DNA from: Candidatus Obscuribacterales bacterium
Lineage (GTDB): Bacteria; Cyanobacteriota; Vampirovibrionia; Obscuribacterales; Obscuribacteraceae
NCBI GenBank assembly: GCA_021732565.1
Contig: JAKFUT010000182.1
Coordinates: 1 to 45,887 of the forward strand
DNA: 45,887 nucleotides
Direction of reading: 5' to 3'
Below the pieces are notes generated by a model that saw nothing but the letters and a program-made list of their open reading frames with translations, ran no database searches and had not been told where the DNA came from. Of the stretch, positions 35,526 to 44,634 are shown one piece after another. A program made the position numbers and the translations under genes. Numbering within the stretch: the stretch's first letter is position 1; the number at the start of each line of letters is the position of its first letter.

Positions 35526-35725
35526 TTAATGCCCGAAAACTTCAATGCGATCTATGGGACAAACCGCACGAATGTTTACCGCTGGATCAAGAGTCCAGCC
35601 ATCGAGTAGTTCCAGATGGATGGACTCCGCCCACTTGAAGATAACGGGCTGGTGTCTTTTTCGAAAAAAACATCAGCGGTATGGTCGTAGAAAACATTCC
35701 ACAAGCGGCATTTCGGTTCGCACAT
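35526..35725 (-). pseudogene. Small gene broken by a frameshift in a homopolymer
   Basis: On the minus strand an ATG at 35725 opens a frame reading MCEPKCRLWNVFYDHTADVFF. Across a run of seven T (35670-35664 in plus numbering) the protein-like reading changes frame and continues VIFKWAESIHLELLDGWTLD and on to IDRIEVFGH, ending at TAA 35528-35526. The whole span is 200 bases, two more than a multiple of three, consistent with one missing base. The joined product would be about 66 residues with no family I recognise. It could be a decayed gene or a sequencing error in the homopolymer. Confidence 0.5.
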
Positions 35726-35941
35726 GACGATATCATCCCGGGTATATCACCCGTCACCAGCGCAGAGGTTAACCGGCAACAGCACCGCCACGCAGTCGTG
35801 AGCTTCACGGAACTTTGTTGTCACCGGTGTTTGCCACATAATTGTTCGTCACCGTAGACTTGGCAAGAAGTTTTGGAGTCACGGATGACGGGCAAAATGG
35901 TAACGATGTATGATGCGGACAATAAGCACCACGGGTTCAAG

Positions 35942-36616
35942 ATGTCCAAAATTCTGCTTGTAGAAGACGACCAGCCATTGCGCGAGATGACGGCGAAATA
36001 TCTTCGGTCTCTCAAGTTTCTGGTCGACACTGCCGATAATGGCACTGATGCTCTGGAAATATTGAGGTTCTCAGCTTTCGACGCCGTGGTGCTTGACTGG
36101 GAACTGCCGGGTCTGCATGGTCCAGAGGTTTTGAAGAAGTTCCGCGCCCGGGGTGGACTGACGCCAATATTAATGCTGACAGGCAAGAATAAATTATCGG
36201 ACAAAACTGAGGGTTTCAATTCAGGAGCAGACGATTACTTGACGAAGCCGTTTGATTTGGAAGAACTCGTATTGCGAATTCATGCCCTCTTACGACGTTC
36301 GGGCCGGCATACTCCCGCAGATACTCTTAAAGCACGTGATATCGAACTTGATACCGCAACCCTTTCAGTATCAAGAAACGGAACGGTGCTCAAGATGCTA
36401 CCCAAAGAAGTAGCATTGCTGGAATTTTTGCTCAGGCATCCGGGCCAGGTATTCAGCGCAGAGCAGTTACTCGATAGAGTCTGGTCCTCATCATCAGATG
36501 CTTCTCCTGAAGCCGTTACCGCATGCATAGGACGATTGCGAAAGAAAATAGATTGCGACAGCGATGAGCCGCTGATAAAAACTATTTATGGGCTCGGCTA
36601 CAAACTGGACATGTGA
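35942..36616 (+). CDS. OmpR/PhoB-family response regulator
   Basis: The 224-residue protein has a receiver domain (acidic residues 9-10, phospho-acceptor Asp52 in VVLDWELPG, Thr80, Lys102) and a winged-helix DNA-binding domain (about 125-224, with LLEFLLRHPGQVFSAEQLLDRVW and KTIYGLGYKL). It should control transcription in response to the kinase encoded 96 bases downstream. The ATG at 35942 gives the normal MSKILLVEDD start; a longer frame to 35873 is open but unlike the family. The DNA targets are unknown. Confidence 0.93.
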   Translation: MSKILLVEDDQPLREMTAKYLRSLKFLVDTADNGTDALEILRFSAFDAVVLDWELPGLHGPEVLKKFRARGGLTPILMLTGKNKLSDKTEGFNSGADDYLTKPFDLEELVLRIHALLRRSGRHTPADTLKARDIELDTATLSVSRNGTVLKMLPKEVALLEFLLRHPGQVFSAEQLLDRVWSSSSDASPEAVTACIGRLRKKIDCDSDEPLIKTIYGLGYKLDM

Positions 36617-36712
36617 GGATGCTTCGGTAACAGTAACTAATGGTCGCAAGCTTTGAGACATGTTATGTTAGATTGTGGATACCTCCACCAATGATCGTGA
36701 GGAAGCACCGTT

Positions 36713-38566
36713 GTGGGTGACCGACGCCAAGCATACGGTCTAAGCGTTCGCGGAAGTCTTGCATTACTGGTGGCACTTCTGATTTTCTGTCAGCTGTTCT
36801 ACATTCTGGTGATGTGGATGTTCTGGCGCGAAACGAAGCTCGAACTGCGCCAACAGTTACGTGCAAAGGAAGTAGTCGAGCAGGTTGAATGCATCAGGCT
36901 TAACGAGAAAGACGTGCTGCTTGTGCTAGCCGAGGCGGCTGCCAGCGATGGGCGTCCTGTCTTTCCCTCTGAAATTAATAAAGGATATTTCACGCAAAAG
37001 ACAGCTGAGTTTCGCACGCTGGCACCGAGAATGATCGGTCTGAACGAGCAGCTGATCAATGTGGCGATTGACATCGATCAAGCTTGCGGCGAACTGCGTG
37101 GGGCCAGCCAGCAGTCCGGGAATGTAAAGGTTGATACGGCAAACGCCACAAGGCGTTTGAAACAGGAGCTGGCTGTTCTCAATGGATTATTAGAGGAAAT
37201 GAGAAGCAGGTTCAAAGATTTTCGTCGTGAGCACGCCGAGAAACTGATGCTCGCCAATACCGTGGACTTTGTTTATATGGCTCTGCTTTTCGTGGTGGTG
37301 ATGAGCGTAGCGATTTTACTGACCATCGGGTTTGCCAAAGTAATCGAGCGCCGGATCTCGGCTCTAGTGCTTAACAGCGAGCTTGCGGCCGAAGGCAAAG
37401 CTCTGCTGCCTCCGCTCAGGGGAAGAGACGAATTCTCAGCGGTAGATACCGCTTTTCGCAAAATGACTGCAGCTCTCAATGCTGAATCAGAAAATCTTAG
37501 ACTGAGTGAATCTAAAACGCGAACCATTATAGAATCGCTGCCCCTGGGGTTGCTACTGGTGTTGCCCACGGGCGCCATTGAGGGAGGCAACAATACTGCA
37601 GCGCTTCTTCTGGGTGTCGAACAGAATAGCCTCTTGCAAGGGCAAGAATTCGATCGTTTTTTTTCCCGGGAGCTTGCATCCTCCAGCTTGAATCCCGTGG
37701 CATCAAACGATCTCGTGCGCCGCTGCGACGATCAGTCATTTCCAGCTGAAATCTTGCAGAAGATCTATGACTCGCCAGAGGGCCCGCGAGTATTAGTGAT
37801 CTTTGCCGATATAAGCGAGAGAGAGAGAATTAGAAAACTCAGAGAAGAATTTGTGGCAGTCGTGAGCCATGAAATCCGAACGCCGTTGACTTCCATGCGA
37901 GCATTTCTTCATTTACTCAAACAAAATATGCTCGGTGAATTAACCGAAGAAGGTACTTCATCGGTAAGACAGATGGAATCGGTTAATCGCAGGCTCATAT
38001 CACTGGTAAATGACCTTGTTGATGCCGGTAAAATTGAGCTAGGTCATTTTGATTTGGAAGCAAAACAGATTACAATGGCACCGGTCATCGAGAATGCAGT
38101 GGACTCCGCCGCAGCTCTGGCCGGGCAGTACGACATTACGATTGCGCTTCCGGAAGAGGACGCCGTCGTAATTGCAGATCAAGATCGAACTACACAGGTC
38201 CTAGTCAACTTGCTCTCAAACGCCATCAAATATTCACATCGAGGCGGCACGGTCACTGTCAAGTTGTTCATTGAAAACAACTATGCCAAGATCATGGTGG
38301 AAGATCACGGAACCGGAATTCCCTCTGAGGAGGTGGTTCAGATTTTCGATCGCTTCGGTCAGGTCACCGGAGAACCACACAAGAGAAAAGACAGCAGCGG
38401 ACTTGGACTGTATATAGCCAAAGATATTGTCGAGAAGCAGGGCGGTAAGATTGGCGTCCATAGCGAAGAAGGAAAAGGAAGCGTATTCTGGTTTACTATC
38501 CCTCTTGCCGAAGATCAGCACGGTCAGGAGGGAATCATAGCGACGACCGGCCCGCCTTCGATATGA
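36713..38566 (+). CDS. Membrane histidine kinase (HAMP, PAS, HisKA, HATPase)
   Basis: The 617-residue kinase has a first helix (about 13-37), an exported four-helix-like sensor of about 145 residues, a second helix (about 184-207), a HAMP region (about 208-260), a PAS domain (about 262-370), HisKA with His386 in VVSHEIRTPL, and an ATPase domain with NLLSNAIKYS, VEDHGTGIP and GLGLYIAKDI. GTG at 36713 follows GAGGAA by about 7 bases. It is the partner of the OmpR-type regulator just upstream. The exported domain resembles the four-helix-bundle sensors of CHASE3/chemoreceptor type by pattern only; the signal is unknown. Confidence 0.93.
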   Translation: MGDRRQAYGLSVRGSLALLVALLIFCQLFYILVMWMFWRETKLELRQQLRAKEVVEQVECIRLNEKDVLLVLAEAAASDGRPVFPSEINKGYFTQKTAEFRTLAPRMIGLNEQLINVAIDIDQACGELRGASQQSGNVKVDTANATRRLKQELAVLNGLLEEMRSRFKDFRREHAEKLMLANTVDFVYMALLFVVVMSVAILLTIGFAKVIERRISALVLNSELAAEGKALLPPLRGRDEFSAVDTAFRKMTAALNAESENLRLSESKTRTIIESLPLGLLLVLPTGAIEGGNNTAALLLGVEQNSLLQGQEFDRFFSRELASSSLNPVASNDLVRRCDDQSFPAEILQKIYDSPEGPRVLVIFADISERERIRKLREEFVAVVSHEIRTPLTSMRAFLHLLKQNMLGELTEEGTSSVRQMESVNRRLISLVNDLVDAGKIELGHFDLEAKQITMAPVIENAVDSAAALAGQYDITIALPEEDAVVIADQDRTTQVLVNLLSNAIKYSHRGGTVTVKLFIENNYAKIMVEDHGTGIPSEEVVQIFDRFGQVTGEPHKRKDSSGLGLYIAKDIVEKQGGKIGVHSEEGKGSVFWFTIPLAEDQHGQEGIIATTGPPSI

Positions 38567-38716
38567 CGAGAAGTTTTCGACATTTGAAGGAAAGATTTCA
38601 CGTGGAAACTGGAAGAAAAAGTCATTCGTGAGTCAGTGGAGATGGCCTCGTCGGGCGAGCGAGATGATCAGTTGAAGTTGATGTTCAAGATCGCTCTTAC
38701 GGGTAAGATACCTTTC

Positions 38717-40351
38717 CTATTTGACGGGGAGTCCCTTTGCCGATTTTCGTCGCTGTATCTCAGACCGGACACGAACACTAAGAAGCGCGAACAATGCGCA
38801 TAAAAAAGTAACTCCTGTCCATTTGCATACCGAATAAGTTTGGAGGTACCACTGCACCGCGTCTTTGTGTGCCTTGCACTTTGCATACGAAATCGATTCC
38901 AATTTTGCAAATGTTAATCCAACATCCGTCCAGTGACTGATCACCTTCTGCATCATGGGCTCAAGTTCCCGCTTGATTGTTGCAAAATCAAATTGCATAG
39001 CCATTTCCATTACAACTCTCTCAGCCTTGGTCAGCGATTTCTCCGCTTTAGGTAACGCCCTTAGTAGATCCCGGTAGGCTTGTTTTTGATCCGGATCGCT
39101 AATAACCAGGCTGCGAATATTCCGCATGTTGTGAAGAAGCACATCCGGCGTGGGTCTCATCATTTGTCCATCATCACTTGTAGAAACAGAATCCATTAAA
39201 GTGGAAAGAACTTCCGAGTAGCGTTGCATCTGCACAACTTCTTTATTTAGATAGTGCGGAATGGTTGCCAGCGCCACAGAATTTACAATAGCCAGTACAG
39301 AGAGAACCTGTGCGCCAACGGCCCACCAAGCCGCCTGCTTTGAACCTGCTCGTACTCTGCTCTGAGTTACTTTTACCCTGACTTTCATTTCAGAGAGAAA
39401 GCCACTCTCCTTCGCTTCCACCATTTTTAATTCGCTGGCCATCTCCACTGCAAAGCGATAACGATCTTCCGGTCGCTTCGCCATCGCTTTTAATACAATG
39501 GCCTCAAATCGCCTTTCGCTAGCTTTCATTCCCGGCTTGTTAAACGGAGGAGGAGTTTCGGAAATCTGCTTCGTTACCAACTCAAAGACGTTACCGGTAA
39601 CAAACGGATGATGCCGAGCAAAGGCTTCGTACATGACACAGCCTAATGCGTAGATATCGGCGCGTGCATCGACAGGATGACCAAGGCATTGTTCCGGGCT
39701 CATGTACAATGGCGTTCCAAACACGTCACCGGTTTTGGTCAGGTGCATCTTGGAGCTGTCTTCCTGCGGGAGAATTTTAGCAATTCCGAAATCTACCACC
39801 GTCACGTAGTCCACGCCATCTTGCGTGTGCACCATAATGTTTCCGGGTTTTATGTCTCGATGCACAATCGCTTTCTCGTGGGCATAAGACAATGCGTCAC
39901 AAACCTGGCCGAAGATTTTTGCAAGACGCTCGACTGATACCAATTCACTCTTAAGAAGAGTATTGAGCGGCACCCCTTCCAGGAGATCCATGACCATATA
40001 GGGCTGTCCATCGGCAGCGATGCCGAAATCCATTACTCCGACAATGTTCGGATGCTTGAGTGAACTGACTACCTTAGCTTCTTGCTGGAAGCGCAGGACC
40101 CCGTCACCCATCGCGTGTTCACTGTGAAGCACTTTCAGCGCTGCCAGTTTGTCGAGCAGAACATGGCGAACCTTATAGACCGTGCCCATGCCGCCCTGGC
40201 CGAGTGTTGAAATCAGTTCATATTTTTCAACAAACAGTTTTCCGGCAAAGTGCTCCGGAAGACTATCAATCTTGCATTCGCCGTCGTCACCCTCTGGATA
40301 TTCGGTGATCACTACGGTGAAATCAGCCGGTACTTCACCACTCGGACTCAT
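38717..40351 (-). CDS. Serine/threonine protein kinase with transmembrane C-terminal region
   Basis: The 544-residue protein has a complete Hanks-type kinase domain (about 44-310): Gly loop GQGGMG (51-56), Lys73, HRDIKPGN (Asp166 catalytic), DFG (187-189), MSPE (217-220). After it come a helix (about 345-367), an exported or lumenal region of about 130 residues and a second helix near the end (about 510-530), then a basic tail. There are no PASTA, WD or TPR repeats in the extracytoplasmic part, which is mostly helical. The substrate is unknown. It converges with the histidine kinase gene at 38566; a small frame between them (38642-38804) is not convincing. Confidence 0.93.
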   Translation of the reverse strand: MSPSGEVPADFTVVITEYPEGDDGECKIDSLPEHFAGKLFVEKYELISTLGQGGMGTVYKVRHVLLDKLAALKVLHSEHAMGDGVLRFQQEAKVVSSLKHPNIVGVMDFGIAADGQPYMVMDLLEGVPLNTLLKSELVSVERLAKIFGQVCDALSYAHEKAIVHRDIKPGNIMVHTQDGVDYVTVVDFGIAKILPQEDSSKMHLTKTGDVFGTPLYMSPEQCLGHPVDARADIYALGCVMYEAFARHHPFVTGNVFELVTKQISETPPPFNKPGMKASERRFEAIVLKAMAKRPEDRYRFAVEMASELKMVEAKESGFLSEMKVRVKVTQSRVRAGSKQAAWWAVGAQVLSVLAIVNSVALATIPHYLNKEVVQMQRYSEVLSTLMDSVSTSDDGQMMRPTPDVLLHNMRNIRSLVISDPDQKQAYRDLLRALPKAEKSLTKAERVVMEMAMQFDFATIKRELEPMMQKVISHWTDVGLTFAKLESISYAKCKAHKDAVQWYLQTYSVCKWTGVTFLCALFALLSVRVRSEIQRRKSAKGLPVK

Positions 40352-40400
40352 GTCTTAATTTATCGCGGGGACACAAATACATACCCGCAAGCGCTTATTG

Positions 40401-40949
40401 TTAACCCCGCAGCGATGTGGAGTCATACACGGAGGTTGTATGTCTTTGACCCGGATTCAGGCAAAAGGGACCCGGTCCGCTAGCAGCTGCTGTTAATAAG
40501 CCGCCCATTATCGCCAGATTCTTGAGAAAACACGAAAGCTGCAAATGATTCTCGTCCAGGGGCAAAGACCAGAAGTCATGAAACATAAAGGTTACAGGCA
40601 CAAGGTAAAAGAACAGCACAATGGCAGCGGTTCTCGAACAGATTCCCGTAAAGAGGGCCAGAGATCCCAGCATCTCCAAAATGATTGCCATACACAGATA
40701 AAAATCCGCGTAGACAATACCCTCTGTGTGCATCAGCTCCGCAGTATTGCTGAACGTTGCTAATTTTGCCAGAGCGCAGAAGAAGAAAATGGAACCAAGC
40801 AGAATGCGGCCGACCAGTAAACCCCAATTTGCTTCGTTGGCCAGGCTAATCGTTGGCTCATCTAGCAGGCTTTGTGGCAGCTCTTCTTCGGGCGCATCGC
40901 TGGCTTTTCGACTGACAGAAGATGAATCTTGAGAGGAACATGTGCACAC
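40401..40949 (-). CDS. DoxX-family membrane protein
   Basis: The protein (182 residues from GTG 40949) has a polar N-terminus of about 40 residues and then a four-helix DoxX bundle starting LLVGRILLGSIFFFCALAKL, with LEMLGSLALFTGICSRTAA and VTFMFHDFWSL marks of the family. DoxX proteins are membrane proteins linked to quinone/redox and sulphur oxidant stress in some bacteria; function here is unproven. GTG 40949 has GGAG 8 bases before it; the TTG at 40958 is too close to it. It starts 50 bases beyond the Ser/Thr kinase gene on the same strand, so it may lie upstream of it in one transcript. Confidence 0.85.
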   Translation of the reverse strand: MCTCSSQDSSSVSRKASDAPEEELPQSLLDEPTISLANEANWGLLVGRILLGSIFFFCALAKLATFSNTAELMHTEGIVYADFYLCMAIILEMLGSLALFTGICSRTAAIVLFFYLVPVTFMFHDFWSLPLDENHLQLSCFLKNLAIMGGLLTAAASGPGPFCLNPGQRHTTSVYDSTSLRG

Positions 40950-41277
40950 TTTAACCAACTCCGCTCTACCTGCACCTGAGGTAGAGGTAGCTCAGAATCG
41001 ATAATTGTTCCCTACCATCTCCAACCAGGTTTCACTATTGAGATGAGGCGTCTCTGCATGAGAACTTCAAGCAAGCTCCGCCAACTTCCCACCCCCTTGC
41101 ACGGTATCGGCACAGACTCCGCCCATACTGCCGGTACATTAGCGCGAACAGGGGAACCTAGTGAAGGTTTGAGCTGTCATCATGGACAGTTCTTCGCAGA
41201 AAGAATTCGCCGCGGCACATAACCCGCAACGTGCCCTCAGAAATTAAGTTCTCATTCGAGCCAGCGGAGAGAAACAA
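40950..41277. other. Intergenic gap between divergent genes
   Basis: About 330 bases between the DoxX gene (minus) and a small membrane protein gene (plus), so both promoters should lie here. I find no strong promoter box, hairpin or gene-like frame. Confidence 0.35.
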
Positions 41278-41517
41278 ATGACGGTACAGCAACTAAATGT
41301 CAAGCAATCTACCGGGAGCCCCGTTACTGTTCTAAAAGAAAGAGCTGGACGGCTCACCGGACTTCTGTTCACATTTTTTCTCTGTACTCTCCTGCTGTTG
41401 AGCATGGTATTAAACACACTTTCTCATCTTGAAGAACGAATTGCCAACATTGAGGAAAAGGTATCTGATTTAAGCAGCGTCGGTGTCCCGAAATCGCATC
41501 CAGGTCTGGCTCCCTAA
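41278..41517 (+). CDS. Small membrane protein with coiled-coil tail
   Basis: The 79-residue protein has a basic N-terminus, one hydrophobic helix (about 28-47), a short charged coiled coil (LSHLEERIANIEEKVSDL, about 48-65) and a Pro-rich end. A GGAGAG ribosome site stands about 8 bases before the ATG. It precedes the LRV-like gene by 16 bases and is likely co-transcribed. The single helix with a coiled coil suggests an oligomeric membrane anchor, and no family is recognised. Confidence 0.65.
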   Translation: MTVQQLNVKQSTGSPVTVLKERAGRLTGLLFTFFLCTLLLLSMVLNTLSHLEERIANIEEKVSDLSSVGVPKSHPGLAP

Positions 41518-41533
41518 TTTGAGGAAGGCTTCC

Positions 41534-42010
41534 ATGGCGATCGAACAAAACGAACTTTTCTGGGCCTATGTGAAGGCTGCCAGCCCGCTGACCGATCCCT
41601 CGACTCTATCTTTACTAGCTTGTTGCGAATGGGCACCTGTGCGCCGCAGAGTTGCAGGTAACCGCCACACGCCCCTGAATGTGCTTGAGTTCTTGTCTGT
41701 CGACCAGGCAGAGGAAGTGCGAGTGGCCCTGGCGTGTAATCCCAGCACTCCTTTGAGCGTGGTGGATCGACTTGTTCATGACGAACCGATCGAAGTGCGA
41801 CTTGAAATTGCAAAAAATCCAGATGCACAGCGTATTGCCCTTGACAAACTCATTCGAGATGATAACTCAGCAGTTCGAGGCGCAGCACAAGTGACACTCA
41901 GACTATTTCATGCTCCCGGAACGTCGAACGAAGTTCCACTGGCAGCGTTGGAGCCAATCTTTCCGCCAAGAGCGGGATTTCCTCCAGACCAGCCCATGCG
42001 AAGCGGGTGA
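41534..42010 (+). CDS. LRV/HEAT-like repeat protein
   Basis: The 158-residue cytoplasmic protein has about four short helical repeats of the leucine-rich-variant type, each with a VRxxVAxNxxTPxxxLxxLxxDxxxxVR pattern (for example VRRRVAGNRHTPLNVLEFLS and VRVALACNPSTPLSVVDRLV). LRV proteins bind unknown partners and were first seen beside nitrogen-fixation genes; no iron-sulphur Cys cluster is present here. GAGGAAGG 6 bases before the ATG fixes the start; a longer frame from 41483 overlaps the membrane protein gene. It may interact with the small membrane protein encoded just upstream. Confidence 0.75.
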   Translation: MAIEQNELFWAYVKAASPLTDPSTLSLLACCEWAPVRRRVAGNRHTPLNVLEFLSVDQAEEVRVALACNPSTPLSVVDRLVHDEPIEVRLEIAKNPDAQRIALDKLIRDDNSAVRGAAQVTLRLFHAPGTSNEVPLAALEPIFPPRAGFPPDQPMRSG

Positions 42011-42222
42011 TACGGGCAATACATTGCCGGTCTTTTCGGTGGAAGGGAGGAACGCATAGGCCGGTGGTCATGGATAACCGCAGCCATGCGGATATGCCCG
42101 GCTGTGCCAAACTATTGCAGTCAGCCCGCGGACGACATCATGTGCGTGAGAAAATATGGCGTCTTCTGAAGGATTCCCGGTTGATCACATGAATTGTCTG
42201 ACAATACGACCAGGGGTGCTTC

Positions 42223-42972
42223 TTATGACTTTCTTGATTTCTTCCCCTCACGCTGGAAGGTTTTATAGATTTTTTTCAAATCCTTTTGCAGTATCTTGCA
42301 GTTGGCCTGCAATTGTTGCGCAGCCTGCGATATTGCACCATTGTCGAATTTGGGTCCGGCGGTTAGCGTGTCAAGACTCGTTAGCACCGTAGCCATGGAC
42401 GTCACCGATTTCGCCCAACTCTCAAAAACCGGTCGTATTTCCGCGCGGGTGTTCTCGTCAATATCCAGACGTTGCTGACCGGACAAAAACGCATCGACAT
42501 CGGTCTTAAGAAGCGTGATGATAGGACTGATTTCGTGCATTGCCAGATCGAGTCGTGACTTTCGTGGTGGCGCCGGTGGTCCTATGGGAGTGGTTCCAAT
42601 CGGTATATTTATAACGATTCCTCGTCCTATGACTTCTGGAACAGTCTGCAATGAGACCGGTGCGATGTTCACTTCATCATATATGTGGCTTGCTCCCGAC
42701 ATCACATGTTTTAGATCGAGACCCAGATCGCGCAGATTCTCAAGGCTGACTTCAACCATTTTGACTCCGCCCTGTATTGGTTGACCGGGAGTTGAAGAAG
42801 CCGACGGAGGCGTTGGGGTTACAGGAACCTCAGTGGTCGTTGAAGAAGCCGCTGGTGAAGCGGAAGAGTCATCAGCCAGGACAGCCGGTACACTCGCCAG
42901 AGTCACAAGAAGAAAAAGGAACGTTAGACGAATCATCCATAGACCCGGGCAATTGAAAGTTTGTAGTGTCAT
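42223..42972 (-). CDS. Secreted hypothetical protein with proline-rich linker
   Basis: The 249-residue protein has a signal peptide (hydrophobic about 14-31, cleavage near VLA-DD) followed by a Ser/Thr/Pro-rich linker of about 45 residues and a mostly helical domain (about 80-249) with a GPPAPPRKSRLDLAMHEI segment and a basic C-terminus. GAGG 8 bases before the ATG at 42972 decides the start; the frame is open to 43065 and a third ATG lies at 42936. No family is recognised. An adaptor or cell-surface role is only a guess. Confidence 0.7.
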   Translation of the reverse strand: MTLQTFNCPGLWMIRLTFLFLLVTLASVPAVLADDSSASPAASSTTTEVPVTPTPPSASSTPGQPIQGGVKMVEVSLENLRDLGLDLKHVMSGASHIYDEVNIAPVSLQTVPEVIGRGIVINIPIGTTPIGPPAPPRKSRLDLAMHEISPIITLLKTDVDAFLSGQQRLDIDENTRAEIRPVFESWAKSVTSMATVLTSLDTLTAGPKFDNGAISQAAQQLQANCKILQKDLKKIYKTFQREGKKSRKS

Positions 42973-43234
42973 TTTCGATACCTCGCGGTCATATGATACT
43001 AGATCCAACCGAACGAACATAAATCTGACAGTTGCGCCTTGCGCGGAATAATTCTTCGTGCGCATTGCACTGTTCTGCTGAGATCCTGTCGCTGGCTTCG
43101 TCTCCGAACGTGACTAGAATCGTACTCACCCGCCCATGGGTGAAAAGTTGAAAACATGGACAGTGCTTTTATTACGATATTAGCTTGCTACACGGGTTCC
43201 CTTGCCCCCTCTTCGCGTCTGCCATGACAGAAAC

Positions 43235-43498
43235 ATGTGGAGCGACCGCTATGGGCAGGTTTCTATCGTTCCCGGGTATCGTTCTATTTTCTTCTGCGCA
43301 ATTATTGTATTCTCGAACCCGCACCAGGCCGGGGCACAAACATCTGCTGATGCCGATGTACGACAAGGTCGTTCTAAAACCGATGGTCGGGTGAACCTCG
43401 CTTTAGACCATAATTGCAAATCACAAAGTAGAGGTACCACCGGTCGATTGACGAAAGCGCAGGCACTCTGTCCAAAGACCCGGCCCGATCACGAGTAA
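43235..43498 (+). CDS. Possible small secreted protein
   Basis: An 87-codon frame from ATG 43235 has a signal-peptide-like start (SIFFCAIIVF) with a cleavage site pattern AGA-Q at about 34-37, then a basic, Gly/Lys/Arg-rich mature part of about 50 residues. There is no good ribosome site and no family. It may be a real small exported protein or a chance frame in the gap between genes. Confidence 0.3.
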   Translation: MWSDRYGQVSIVPGYRSIFFCAIIVFSNPHQAGAQTSADADVRQGRSKTDGRVNLALDHNCKSQSRGTTGRLTKAQALCPKTRPDHE

Positions 43499-43646
43499 AT
43501 ATACTGGCATCTGGATTTTAGTATTTCGCTCATACTGTAAGATGGAACTTCAGTACCATCTTGACCTTTCAGTTCACACACATGCACAGATCTATTTCTC
43601 GGCAGTCCCGGGCGCTATTATTGACAGGTCACTCTAGAGGCTTGAC

Positions 43647-44411
43647 ATGGCGGAACTACCGGAACTCCCTGAAACAATAGCTGCGCGCACAACAACCCTG
43701 CTGGAGCGTGCAAAAGACGTCGAACGGATTTTTCTCCGCGGCCGTCGCAATCGTACTGAGGACTTGGAAAATGCGATACGGATATTTCTTGAACTCCTCC
43801 GAGGTTTCGACTCATTCGATTTTGAAGGGCCATGCGTAACCATATTTGGTTCGGCACGCTTTAAAGAAGGACATCGTTATTATGAAATGGCACGCGAACT
43901 GGGAAGGCGCCTGGCGCAAGCCGGATTCGTGGTGATGACCGGTGGTGGTCCGGGTATTATGGAGGCAGCCAACCGTGGCGCAAAAGAGGCCGGTGGTCTC
44001 AGCCTCGGGTGTAATATCCTGGTATCTCACGAAACAAAACCCAACTCATATCTCGATAAATTCGTTGAATTTGATCATTTCTTTGTGCGCAAATTGCTCT
44101 TAGTAAAATATTCGTGCGCGTTCATTGTAATGCCCGGCGGCGTCGGCACGCTTGATGAGATCTTCGAAACGTTAACGTTGATACAAACAAAGAAAATTGA
44201 GAAGTTTCCTGTGATTGCTATGGGGCACGATTTCTGGAGTAATTTTCGAAGTTTTCTATTTGATTCGCTCATTGCAGAAGGCACCATAAGTCAAAGCGAC
44301 CTAAATCTACTTTTCTTGACAGATTCCTACGACGAGGTTTTGAGCATTCTTAACCGAGAAATGAAGGAGAGCAATCGTTCCGATCACAAGACTGAAGGTA
44401 ATTCTCACTAA
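43647..44411 (+). CDS. LOG-family nucleotide phosphoribohydrolase-like protein
   Basis: The 254-residue protein is of the LOG/TIGR00730 type (often misnamed lysine decarboxylase). It has VTIFGSAR near residue 65, VVMTGGGPGIMEAANRGA (96-113), VRKLLLVKYSCAFIVMPGGVGTLDE (148-171) with the catalytic PGGxGTxxE motif, and a helical N-terminal extension of about 60 residues. Enzymes of this family split cytokinin nucleotides or AMP into base and ribose 5-phosphate. GAGG 6 bases before the ATG supports the start. It stands alone. Confidence 0.92.
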   Translation: MAELPELPETIAARTTTLLERAKDVERIFLRGRRNRTEDLENAIRIFLELLRGFDSFDFEGPCVTIFGSARFKEGHRYYEMARELGRRLAQAGFVVMTGGGPGIMEAANRGAKEAGGLSLGCNILVSHETKPNSYLDKFVEFDHFFVRKLLLVKYSCAFIVMPGGVGTLDEIFETLTLIQTKKIEKFPVIAMGHDFWSNFRSFLFDSLIAEGTISQSDLNLLFLTDSYDEVLSILNREMKESNRSDHKTEGNSH

Positions 44412-44634
44412 AGTTCCGTTCTTGAAACTAGAGCTCTACCATTCCCCGGCGTGAACAGCAGCAAGCGAGCGGGTATATAACGCTGAGGGGTTGCAAACTG
44501 ATGGTCAAATTTTTCCATTAGGCTATGCCTGTGTACTGCTCTAGCCCGGTCGAAAGCTTTCAAACCAAATCCAGACCATACTTCTTGCTCTAGCGATTGA
44601 ATACGCTAAGCAGCTTCTTCAGAGAACGAAAGCA

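Noticed and set aside
38642-38804. Small plus-strand frame between histidine kinase and Ser/Thr kinase genes
   Set aside because: It overlaps the end of the kinase gene in antisense and lacks a ribosome site and relatives.
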